From an uncultured Lachnospira sp. (lineage in GTDB: Bacteria > Bacillota > Clostridia > Lachnospirales > Lachnospiraceae): 17,422 bases of DNA. Both the position numbers and the translations under genes were made by a program. The notes beneath the pieces are model-generated. The model was given only the letters and a program-made list of their open reading frames with translations. It had not been told where the DNA came from and ran no database searches. Location of the stretch: the NCBI GenBank assembly GCA_910587485.1, contig CAJUKN010000003.1, forward strand, positions 92,461 to 109,882, in the 5' to 3' direction. This document shows positions 8,072-15,017 of this stretch, one piece after another (position 1 is the first letter of the stretch; each line of letters starts with the position of its first letter).

Positions 8072-9304
8072 TTATAGAGCCTCTAATAATTTTGTCAAGT
8101 TTTCAGCCTTAAACATATTATCAAAAACAAATTCTTCATATAATTGTTCAATATTATCTTCAGAATATTCTATTTCACGAGAAAAAATATGAATAGTGTT
8201 CATTTGGTCTTGAAATGAAAAGGAAAAATTATTTTTAATAAATTGAGCAATATCAAGTTCTTGTACAATAAGGTAATTAGAAATTGCAAGTTGAATTTTA
8301 CCTAACACATTATAATCATAGGCAGCTTTCATAAAATATCGGTATATATAGTATTTTATTAGATTATCATATTGAATTTCAGTATGATTTGAAATATAGG
8401 TATAATATTGATTTAAAAAGTTAGAATAATTTTTTTTATTATCAGAATGAAGTAATTGCATAACATCATTCTTTGCTGTATCCCATTCTGCCTTTATTGA
8501 TTCTAAATCAAGATAAATATTCCATATTTTAAACATAAAATCTTCGGCATCTATATTGTTATTAGTAATATTTATTTTAATATTATTAGTATTGTTAGAA
8601 TGGTTCGTGTTATTTACATTCATTTTAGAATTTTTGCTATTGCTATTTTTATTAATGTAATTTTTAAGAATATTTGTATCCTTTGTTAAATTTTCTGATA
8701 ATATTTTTAAATGATTTATATCATTATTATTAATATATTCCTGAATTTCGGAGGCTATATGAATCATTATAATAAGCTTGTTGTTGAGATTATATTGATT
8801 ATTGTTTAAAAGGTCAAAAAAGAAGTTTCTGATACAAAAAAGAAGATTGCCCCACTCTTCATCATATTCAGAACTAATATCACATGGCTCATCTATTATA
8901 GAAGTTTTTATTATAAAAGAACTCCTATCTTTAAAAATGATTCGTGCTGCTTCCTCACAGGCTAGTCCTATTCCAGTTTCTTTTATATTGCCATAATATT
9001 CTGTATATCTTGGAAATTGAGTACACACCACCCCTAAATGATTTTTACCAAGATTTTTATATATCATACAGAGATTATCCTTGTCTAAAAATGGACAATG
9101 TCCATCTTTTAATTTAAAACAATACTCATCTGTATAGTCAAGATTGTCTATAATTTCTTTTCCAAACGGAGAATTTAAGGACTGATAATAATGAACAGTA
9201 TCTTCATCAACATTGATTTCCCAACCACCAAAACAACAATTATCAATACATTTATCAGCAATACATACAAATTTATCATAATAATGTGGTATATGAAGTT
9301 CCAT
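8072..9304 (-). CDS. fliB: Flagellin lysine-N-methylase (FliB-like)
   Basis: A 410-aa protein of the FliB/YkgJ-like cysteine-cluster family, which methylates lysines of flagellin; several bacterial genes are annotated this way by homology. The N-terminal cysteine set is visible: C14, C19, C23, C24, C62, C70, C79, C94 and C116. The hallmark segments are CPFLDKDNLCMIYKNLG (70-86), VVCTQFPRY (92-100) and ACEEAARIIF (115-124). Residues about 213-250 form an Asn/Ser-rich low-complexity insert, probably a flexible linker. I chose the ATG at 9304 (MELHIPHYYD), with AAAGGA 9 nt upstream, over the in-frame TTG at 9322. No flagellar gene is present in the window, so the substrate could be a protein other than flagellin. 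Confidence 0.85.
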   Translation of the reverse strand: MELHIPHYYDKFVCIADKCIDNCCFGGWEINVDEDTVHYYQSLNSPFGKEIIDNLDYTDEYCFKLKDGHCPFLDKDNLCMIYKNLGKNHLGVVCTQFPRYTEYYGNIKETGIGLACEEAARIIFKDRSSFIIKTSIIDEPCDISSEYDEEWGNLLFCIRNFFFDLLNNNQYNLNNKLIIMIHIASEIQEYINNNDINHLKILSENLTKDTNILKNYINKNSNSKNSKMNVNNTNHSNNTNNIKINITNNNIDAEDFMFKIWNIYLDLESIKAEWDTAKNDVMQLLHSDNKKNYSNFLNQYYTYISNHTEIQYDNLIKYYIYRYFMKAAYDYNVLGKIQLAISNYLIVQELDIAQFIKNNFSFSFQDQMNTIHIFSREIEYSEDNIEQLYEEFVFDNMFKAENLTKLLEAL

Positions 9305-9340
9305 AACATGAATTCCTTTCAAGTAGGGATATTTAATTTT

Positions 9341-9369
9341 AAAATAATATTTTTATATTTATGGGTCAA
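9341..9369 (-). promoter_or_regulatory. Candidate promoter for the fliB-trpD pair
   Basis: On the minus strand TTGACC (9364-9369) and TATTTT (9341-9346) are 17 bp apart, about 35 bp upstream of the fliB-like start codon. Confidence 0.45.
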
Positions 9370-9435
9370 GCAAGTATTCACAATCTTTTTTGTTACTTGC
9401 TCATAACCTCATTGCCAACTTTGAGGCATTTTTTA
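9369..9435. repeat. Structured intergenic segment beside the recombinase gene (candidate terminator or att region)
   Basis: An inverted repeat AGCAAGTA/TACTTGCT (9369-9401) is followed by two overlapping, mutually exclusive pairings in about 9406-9432: CCTCA with TGAGG, and TGCC with GGCA. The second ends in ATTTTTT on the plus strand. The segment lies downstream of the minus-strand recombinase and upstream of the fliB-like gene. It could terminate recombinase transcripts or hold recombinase binding sites. Nothing proves either role. Confidence 0.45.
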
Positions 9436-9472
9436 AACAGGCAAATTAACCCTCTTTTCTAGTGAGCTTAAA

Positions 9473-10420
9473 TTATGGTAAAAAAGAGGAAGGTTTAATG
9501 GTAATAACACTTAAATCTGCAGCAAGAAGGCTGCTTGATTCATTGACAACTCTATTATATCGTGTCATCCATCTTTCAGTAATTCCACAATAATTGGCAA
9601 CAGAATCTTGTCCAGCTCCTCCTAATAACATATATTTTATTGCCGAATGTCTAATATCTTGTAATGTGTATTCTTTTGAAATCCGTTTATCATCAACCCC
9701 TTTTCGTATATATTTTTTTAACAATCGCTCCGCATCTCGTACTTTTAAATTTGTATTGCGTTTATTCATAAATATATATTGCACATTATCTTCTTGTAAT
9801 TCGCTATACTGTTTTATATTATGAATTTGCAAATAATTTTTAAATAAAAAATCCACATCTTTTGGTAATTTTATTAATCTGCCAACTTTTTTTTGTTTAT
9901 CAATCTTTAAACAAATGGTATTATCTTTATCAAGATATATCGATTTATTGGTAAGCTGACAAATTTCACTGGTTCGTAATCCACACTTGATTACTAATGA
10001 TAATACAATATAAAACAGACTATCATTTACTTCACTTGCTAATAGAAGCAAATTATCTAATTCTTTATCTGTTGGAATATCATCTTCTTTTAACGTTTTA
10101 TCTTTTTCAGGTATAGCATATTCTTTAAAATAATTGATATAGAGTTCTTTTTCTAAATCTTTTTTATATTTGATATAGTCACATAATTTTCGCATCACAG
10201 ATAAGCGCATTGCTGCTGTATTATATGACAATTCATTGTTTTTAACTTTATTGGTTAAATAATTAAAATATTTTAAAGCAGCTTCGTTAGTTAGATTCTC
10301 TGGTGAAGTATTTGTAACATTCACATAATTTTTTACGACTTGGAAATAATTTTTTCTTGTTCGTTTGGAAAGATTTGCTTCAAAAAATATCCAAATAGAA
10401 TATAAAAACTCGTCTGTCAT
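9473..10420 (-). CDS. Tyrosine recombinase/integrase (XerC/D-like)
   Basis: A 315-aa phage-integrase-family protein. The N-terminal SAM-like core-binding domain spans about 1-95 and the catalytic domain about 115-300. Box I Arg149 lies in KCGLRTSEICQL. A basic beta-hairpin KQKKVGRLIKLP carries the likely catalytic Lys. Box II is LQDIRHS with Arg257 and His258, and the nucleophile is Tyr288 in TRYNRV. The HxxR histidine is replaced by Gln254, and the usual LGH motif reads YCGI, so two secondary catalytic positions are non-canonical. AGGAGG lies 6 nt upstream of the ATG. The gene is divergent from the 462-aa gene, within the replicon-like part, which suggests multimer resolution or element integration; the choice is not settled. 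Confidence 0.88.
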   Translation of the reverse strand: MTDEFLYSIWIFFEANLSKRTRKNYFQVVKNYVNVTNTSPENLTNEAALKYFNYLTNKVKNNELSYNTAAMRLSVMRKLCDYIKYKKDLEKELYINYFKEYAIPEKDKTLKEDDIPTDKELDNLLLLASEVNDSLFYIVLSLVIKCGLRTSEICQLTNKSIYLDKDNTICLKIDKQKKVGRLIKLPKDVDFLFKNYLQIHNIKQYSELQEDNVQYIFMNKRNTNLKVRDAERLLKKYIRKGVDDKRISKEYTLQDIRHSAIKYMLLGGAGQDSVANYCGITERWMTRYNRVVNESSSLLAADLSVITIKPSSFLP

Positions 10421-10457
10421 GGTTAACCTCCTAAAATTGCTTTATTTTTTTAATATC

Positions 10458-10486
10458 ATTGTACTATTTATGACGACATATGTCAA
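10458..10486 (-). promoter_or_regulatory. Recombinase promoter with palindromic operator candidate
   Basis: On the minus strand a perfect TTGACA (10481-10486) is 17 bp from TACAAT (10458-10463). The perfect palindrome GACATATGTC (10475-10484) overlaps the -35 box, and the same stretch extends as TGAC...GTCA. A repressor, possibly the recombinase itself, could bind there. Confidence 0.7.
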
Positions 10487-10502
10487 ACACAATAATCAAA
10501 AT

Positions 10503-10526
10503 CACCCACCACTCCCCTACCCCACC
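10503..10526. other. C-rich, G-free tract between divergent promoters
   Basis: Seventeen of 24 bases are C and none is G, in an otherwise very AT-rich intergenic region. The minus strand has GGGG, GGGG and GGG runs, enough for a two-tetrad G-quadruplex but short of four G3 tracts. It lies between the recombinase and 462-aa gene promoters. Its role is unknown. Confidence 0.6.
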
Positions 10527-10583
10527 AAACAAAACATAATTAAGGAAATACTCCTCATTTACTAAAATCTTATTATTTTACAT

Positions 10584-10612
10584 TTGCATTTATTTTCAAT
10601 TAATCTTATAAT
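10584..10612 (+). promoter_or_regulatory. Promoter of the 462-aa gene
   Basis: TTGCAT (10584-10589) and a perfect TATAAT (10607-10612) are separated by 17 bp, 33 bp before the ATG. Confidence 0.65.
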
Positions 10613-10644
10613 TAATTTGAATATTTAGAAAGGTATGGTATTCT

Positions 10645-12033
10645 ATGGAACAATATTCGAGACAATTTATAGAAGAATTATCAAAAAATATAGACCCTGC
10701 TATTATTGACTTTTTTAATATGAAAAATAATATTCTTAATTTTCCCTGTTCTTCTATCATAGAATTAATTGATGAAACACTTATGAATTATTTAGAGGGA
10801 AAGACAAGCCGTGAAGATTTAATACCTATAGTAAGCAAGATTAAAAAATCAAGATTACAAAAAAGAGCAAGATGGTATAAGTCTTATATAACAGATATTA
10901 ATACATTAAATATTGATGACCCTAAACACCCTCTTGCCAATATCTTTAAAGTTGCCCGTTCTTTGCCAATTGACCAATATACAACGATGTTTGGAACAAT
11001 GGACACAAAAGATATTATTGAAGATTACCGAAAAAAGGTTAATAATTGGAAAGATAATCCTAATAGCTTATTAATATCTTTTCCGGGTCTTTCAAGTTTT
11101 ACCAATAAATCAATCTATAATTCATTAAAAAATGATTTAATTATCAGCGCATGGAAGTATATCGAAACAGATCTTGCAGGCAATATTGATGCTTATATGC
11201 GTATGTTTCCTGAACAACTTTTAGATAAGCCTTTATTTAGTCCATCTTCTTTTACTTTAATGATGGACACTGCTTCAAATAATTTATTAAAAGAAATAAT
11301 AACTGATGATGATGGACGTGAGCTTTTGGAAGTAACTGTAAATACTGGCAAGCTAACACCACCTAAATCAATGGATTCTAATGACTTAAAATTAATTAAT
11401 TCATTTATCTCTAATATTAATATGCAGGAATTTTCCAGAGAAAAATCAGTCATCGTTGATTTAAATACTTTAGGTAAAGAAGTTGTAGATTACCATGTTG
11501 GCAAAAATGTACTTGCTAAAATCTCCAGTTCTTGTAGAAAATTAGTAGAATATAATTTTTCATATGAAGAAGAAGGCAGTAAAATGTATTTTAACTTATT
11601 CGATAATATTGCTATTAAAGAAGATGCTGAAAGCCCTTATGCCATAGCTCAGTTTGGTGAAGTTTTAAGCAATGCAATTATCAATAAAAAATTAATCTCG
11701 ATATCTTCTGCCTCTTATGATGTTTTACAAAATAACTTATCAAAAATTATTTGTTACGCTTTGAAGCGCGAACAAATTGCAAATCAAGAAACCCTTACAA
11801 ACGAATACAGTTATACATACTTTCAAAAAATAGTACGATTTAAAATGAAAAATAAGAAAAAAAATATGCAGTTAATACAAGAAAGTCTGCAAGAATTTGT
11901 AGATAATAAAATTGCTATCAAAAGCTTTTGTTTAAAAAACGGATTGTTTATTTTAGACTTCTTGCCATTGTCTCCTGCTGAAATTGAAGACTTAAACTCT
12001 AATAATATCAAATCAATCACTTTAAATAATTAA
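10645..12033 (+). CDS. Unrecognised 462-aa replicon-associated protein, candidate replication initiator
   Basis: I recognise no named domain. It is a soluble, mixed-charge protein without signal peptide or membrane segments. The N-terminal third has basic helices (SKIKKSRLQKRARWYKS, 64-80). The C-terminal 110 residues look like a winged helix: a helix around YDVLQNNLSKIICYALKRE, a basic segment near RFKMKNKKKN, a putative recognition helix, and a two-strand wing ending in LFILDFLPLS. That layout is reminiscent of the DNA-binding halves of iteron-type Rep proteins, but this is inference by pattern. AAAGG lies about 11 nt before the ATG; the promoter is strong and a strong terminator follows. 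Its position between a recombinase gene and an iteron region supports a replication role. The 392-aa gene at 13396 is the competing initiator candidate. Confidence 0.5.
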   Translation: MEQYSRQFIEELSKNIDPAIIDFFNMKNNILNFPCSSIIELIDETLMNYLEGKTSREDLIPIVSKIKKSRLQKRARWYKSYITDINTLNIDDPKHPLANIFKVARSLPIDQYTTMFGTMDTKDIIEDYRKKVNNWKDNPNSLLISFPGLSSFTNKSIYNSLKNDLIISAWKYIETDLAGNIDAYMRMFPEQLLDKPLFSPSSFTLMMDTASNNLLKEIITDDDGRELLEVTVNTGKLTPPKSMDSNDLKLINSFISNINMQEFSREKSVIVDLNTLGKEVVDYHVGKNVLAKISSSCRKLVEYNFSYEEEGSKMYFNLFDNIAIKEDAESPYAIAQFGEVLSNAIINKKLISISSASYDVLQNNLSKIICYALKREQIANQETLTNEYSYTYFQKIVRFKMKNKKKNMQLIQESLQEFVDNKIAIKSFCLKNGLFILDFLPLSPAEIEDLNSNNIKSITLNN

Positions 12034-12042
12034 TAATATTTA

Positions 12043-12079
12043 ATAGGGCTGCTTTGAAAATAGTTTTCATCAGCCCTAT
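12043..12079. terminator. Strong bidirectional terminator between the 462-aa gene and the 2H phosphoesterase gene
   Basis: Perfect 9-bp arms ATAGGGCTG and CAGCCCTAT enclose an inner TGAAAA/TTTTCA stem. It is 10 nt after one stop codon and 22 nt before the other, in a convergent gene pair. Confidence 0.8.
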
Positions 12080-12101
12080 ATTAATTTATAATATACAATT
12101 A

Positions 12102-12614
12102 TTATTTTAAATATTTTTCAATAATAACAAAGGATTCATTATTCTTTCCAATCTCTTCAATAGATATTTTATCTACAACCGTTTCAAAACAAACATCTAA
12201 ATCTTTTATATCTATATATGCTTTCATCATCTCATCTTTAGATACAAGCTTTCCAACCGTCATATGTGGTATATATGGTTGATTATTTTCTTGCTCCCAT
12301 ATATCCATATACAGATTTTTATGAATATCTATAATTTCTTTACTTCCCACTTTTACATTCAAAAATAGATAATTTCCATAAACATCTTCTTGCTTGCTTA
12401 TACCTTGCAACAATAATCTAAAAGAGTTTGTTTTCATTAAGCACTCTTCCAACTTCTTCTCTAATTCAATATTTGATATTTTATCCTGAAAAGGAAAAAC
12501 TAATGTAATATGAGGTTTTACCAAATTATATAATGGGTCATATTTTTTTCTAATTGAATCAATTATATACTCGTTATTAAATTTGGGGAAAATCATTATA
12601 GTTCTTGATAACAT
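12102..12614 (-). CDS. 2H phosphoesterase (LigT/2'-5' RNA ligase-like)
   Basis: A 170-aa protein with the two HxTx signatures of the 2H phosphoesterase superfamily: PHITLVFPF (His35, Thr37) and IPHMTVGKL (His117, Thr119). Family members hydrolyse or form 2',5'-phosphodiester or cyclic phosphate bonds in RNA or nucleotides; this one's substrate is unknown. Length is typical (about 160-190 aa). The ATG at 12614 has no recognisable Shine-Dalgarno sequence: the preceding bases are an A/T run with a TATAGT element near 12631. The message may therefore be weakly translated or have a very short leader. The gene points away from the iteron region, convergent with the 462-aa gene. A link to replication is positional only. 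Confidence 0.82.
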   Translation of the reverse strand: MLSRTIMIFPKFNNEYIIDSIRKKYDPLYNLVKPHITLVFPFQDKISNIELEKKLEECLMKTNSFRLLLQGISKQEDVYGNYLFLNVKVGSKEIIDIHKNLYMDIWEQENNQPYIPHMTVGKLVSKDEMMKAYIDIKDLDVCFETVVDKISIEEIGKNNESFVIIEKYLK

Positions 12615-12863
12615 AATTTATTTTTTTACTATATATTTTTTGCAGCTTATTAGCCCTCTAGTTCATCATGTATTCATTTATTTACTATATCTACATTTTA
12701 ACATAATAATAAAGTTTTTTAAACAGCTTTCTTCTACTGTATTTTTAATATTTTAGTACTTTATAACAAATATATTATATGATTTATAAAATTATTTGTT
12801 GATTTTTTTCAAATGTTAAATTATTTATAAATATTCTCATTAAAATTACTCTATTTTAAAAAT

Positions 12864-13330
12864 ATGTAGACATTTTTGGAGTAAATTTTCAATATTTCCT
12901 TCCAATAAATAAAATATGTAGACATTTTTGGAGTAAATTTTTTAAATGTAGACATTTTTGGAGTAAATTTTTTACTTTTTTTCTTAAAAATCTATCATTA
13001 TACTATCTATTAATGTATTTTTATTTTAAAAGAAATATATTTTCTACATTTTTTTTTAAAGTTTTATTTTTTGATGTCTACATTTTTCCCTTAAATACTA
13101 GGGTTGCGCCCAATTATCATAAAAATATAAAGAGAAATAACAAAATGTAGACATTTTTGGAGTAAAAAATGAAAAACCTAACTTTTTCTCCTACAAAAAA
13201 AAAATTAAAGAAATTATGTAGACATTTTTGGAGTAAAATTTATCAATTTTTATCAATATTCTAAAAAATGTAGACATTTTTGGAGTAAAAACGACAAAAA
13301 AAATAAAAATGTAGATATTTTTAGAGTAAA
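12864..13330 (+). repeat. Seven direct 22-bp iterons
   Basis: Copies start at 12864, 12916, 12946, 13145, 13216, 13268 and 13309. The first six are identical over 22 bp, with core ATGTAGACATTTTTGGAG followed by TAAA. The seventh has two transitions (C to T and G to A). Each starts with the small inverted repeat ATGT/ACAT. Start-to-start distances are 52, 30, 199, 71, 52 and 41 bp, several close to whole helical turns. Irregular spacing and absence of cas genes exclude CRISPR. Confidence 0.95.
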
Positions 13331-13339
13331 AAACGCGAT

Positions 13340-13369
13340 TTGATTTTTTACCCCAAAAATTGTTAGAAT
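13340..13369 (+). promoter_or_regulatory. Promoter of the 392-aa gene containing an inverted half-iteron
   Basis: TTGATT (13340-13345) and TAGAAT (13364-13369) are 18 bp apart. Between them, 13347-13360 matches the reverse complement of the iteron's 3' half (TTTACTCCAAAAAT) at 13 of 14 positions. Iteron initiators typically repress their own gene through inverted half-iterons in the promoter, so autorepression is predicted. Confidence 0.65.
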
Positions 13370-13395
13370 AGAGCAAGAGAAAGGTGGTGTATGCT

Positions 13396-14574
13396 ATGAA
13401 CTTATTTACAAACATTGGAAAAGCTGTTTTATATCAAGCTCTAGGGCTTCAGAAAAACTACTCTGAAGTAATAGAAAGTACACAAGAAATAACAGATTAT
13501 AGCAATACACATTGCTCTAATTGTAAACAATGTGCGCTTATTCATTCGTTTCCATCTACATCAACCGTTTATGCTACAGCTATCAATACATGCACTACCT
13601 GTACACATAGGACAACTATTTTACAAAATACTTATAAAAAAGTATATTATAATGAAAAAAATAAATATGGATATAAACCTCGATTAAAATCAAATGCAAT
13701 TAAACTATTTATATTATTACATTTTTATAATCCAAATAAATTTGGCATTATCAATAATGTTTCTTTAAAGGATTTAGTTCATTATTTGCATTGCAATATA
13801 AAAACAATTATTAACAATCTTGACATATTAACGATGTATGGTTATCTTTCTTATTCAAAAAAAGATGCCCATACTATTTCAGTGTGTCTTAATGATTACG
13901 AATCTTATTATCTTCCTGCTAATAAAGGAGGACGAGGTTTTATTATTATTTCTTTAGAACTATTCACACGTTTGATTAAAATTGATAATATTGTATCACT
14001 TAGAATCCATTTAAGACAATTGGCAGAATTAGATACATTAAGTATTAAAACAGATTATTCTGCTATATATAAAAGTTTTAAAGAGCTTAAAAGAACTTTA
14101 CCAGAATATTGTAAACCTAAAATTATAAAAAATTCTGTTAAAAATTTTAATGATATTTTTAACATTAGCTTTACTGATACTTCTATTCGATTTGAAATTA
14201 ATCAAACATTTAACTGTAAGCTTCAAAAAGAAAAATGTTTTGATAACTATCTAAATATGTTGAATGACTTTATGAAGAGTTTTAATAATGCCGTTTATAA
14301 TAAAAATAGTACTATTATAAGCTCTGATGATATTAATTATAGTTATTTTTTTGATGATTCAGAAGAACTATTGTTTAAACCTCTTAAATTTAAAGATTAT
14401 GAACTTGAGGATTTAGCACAACTTTCAATGCAATATTCCTTTGATAACGTATTATATGCTTTAAGTTATGTATACAATAAGTATTATATAAAAGAACGTA
14501 CTATTAATAATCTTGGTGGTTTGGTACGAACTATAATTATACAAATACTCAATAAAAATTTTAAAGCAGCTTAA
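13396..14574 (+). CDS. Putative iteron-binding replication initiator with Cys cluster and helix-turn-helix
   Basis: A 392-aa soluble protein not matched to a named family. Near the N-terminus are C40-xx-C43-xx-C46 and C66-xx-C69, a possible zinc site or FeS-type cluster. Residues about 98-165 look like a winged helix-turn-helix (VSLKDLVHYLHCNIKTIINN with a following hairpin YGYLSYSKK). A conserved-looking block GGRGFIIISLELFTRLIKI (178-196) follows. The C-terminal half is helical and ends in a Leu/Ile-rich segment. I chose the ATG at 13396, with AAAGGTGG 8 nt upstream; GTG codons at 13384 and 13387 are possible but overlap that site. Its position immediately after the iterons, and the half-iteron in its promoter, make it the best initiator candidate; it could instead be a copy-number regulator. 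Confidence 0.6.
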   Translation: MNLFTNIGKAVLYQALGLQKNYSEVIESTQEITDYSNTHCSNCKQCALIHSFPSTSTVYATAINTCTTCTHRTTILQNTYKKVYYNEKNKYGYKPRLKSNAIKLFILLHFYNPNKFGIINNVSLKDLVHYLHCNIKTIINNLDILTMYGYLSYSKKDAHTISVCLNDYESYYLPANKGGRGFIIISLELFTRLIKIDNIVSLRIHLRQLAELDTLSIKTDYSAIYKSFKELKRTLPEYCKPKIIKNSVKNFNDIFNISFTDTSIRFEINQTFNCKLQKEKCFDNYLNMLNDFMKSFNNAVYNKNSTIISSDDINYSYFFDDSEELLFKPLKFKDYELEDLAQLSMQYSFDNVLYALSYVYNKYYIKERTINNLGGLVRTIIIQILNKNFKAA

Positions 14575-15017
14575 TTATTTAAAAGTTTTTTTACTCTTTT
14601 TATATACTAATAATATATAATTAATTGTTATATAATATATTACATGAATTTAACTTACATTTTTTATTTATATAATAAATTTTATAATTTAATAGAATAT
14701 AAACTTCTTTTTATGATAAAAAACATACTTTATTAACTTTGCATTTTTAGAAAGTTTTCTTCTTAATTTCATAATAATTATTCTTTTTATAGAAAATATT
14801 AATTTATTAAAAGAAAAATTTATCTTCTTTAATATACTTAATCTTCTATAAAAAATATATATTTTATTATAAATAAAAATTTTTCAGGATAGAATTTCCA
14901 ATTCTTATTCTTGTGAAAAATGTGGAATATCAGTTATTTACTGGTACTCCACATTTTAAATTTATCAATATCTGTATATTATATCTGATTTATTTATATA
15001 ACATACATCTTTATAAA
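14575..15017. other. Gene-free AT-rich gap between convergent genes
   Basis: About 440 bp of nearly pure A/T separate the 392-aa gene from the convergent parB. I see no gene with a ribosome binding site, no iteron and no tRNA. The only clear structures are the terminator hairpin at 14917-14957 and a short palindrome AGAATT-TCC-AATTCT (14891-14905). Confidence 0.6.
14917..14957. terminator. Bidirectional terminator, 392-aa gene versus parB
   Basis: Arms AAAATGTGGA and TCCACATTTT continue, after one mismatch, into TATCAGT/ACTGGTA around a 5-nt loop. The T-run is best on the minus strand, so it chiefly serves parB. Confidence 0.75.

Larger units (their letters stand above)
12615..13395. other. 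Candidate replication origin region
   Basis: About 780 bp without a credible gene. The left portion (12615-12863) is almost pure A/T with no gene or clear motif, a plausible duplex-unwinding region. Seven iterons occupy 12864-13330. A spacer at 12968-13144 holds a divergent iteron and a small GC island (GGGTTGCGCCC, 13091-13101). The promoter of the 392-aa gene closes the right end. Iterons, an AT-rich flank and a neighbouring DNA-binding protein gene with an autoregulation-like site are the classical layout of an iteron-controlled origin. No convincing DnaA box was found. Confidence 0.7.

Noticed and set aside
8802..8996. Plus-strand 64-codon frame inside the fliB-like gene
   Set aside because: It is antisense to a well-supported gene and has no recognisable motif or start signal.
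13238..13260. DnaA boxes at two TTATCAAT sequences
   Set aside because: They match the TTATNCACA consensus only at the TTAT start; expected by chance in such AT-rich DNA.
12864..13330. CRISPR array
   Set aside because: Spacings are irregular (30-199 bp), repeats are only 22 bp, spacers are A/T filler and no cas gene is present.
13191..13415. 74-codon minus-strand frame through the iterons
   Set aside because: It is low complexity, made by reading the repeats and poly-A tracts in reverse, with no ribosome binding site.
14644..14736. 30-codon plus-strand frame in the gap after the 392-aa gene
   Set aside because: It has no ribosome binding site and an A/T-driven composition.
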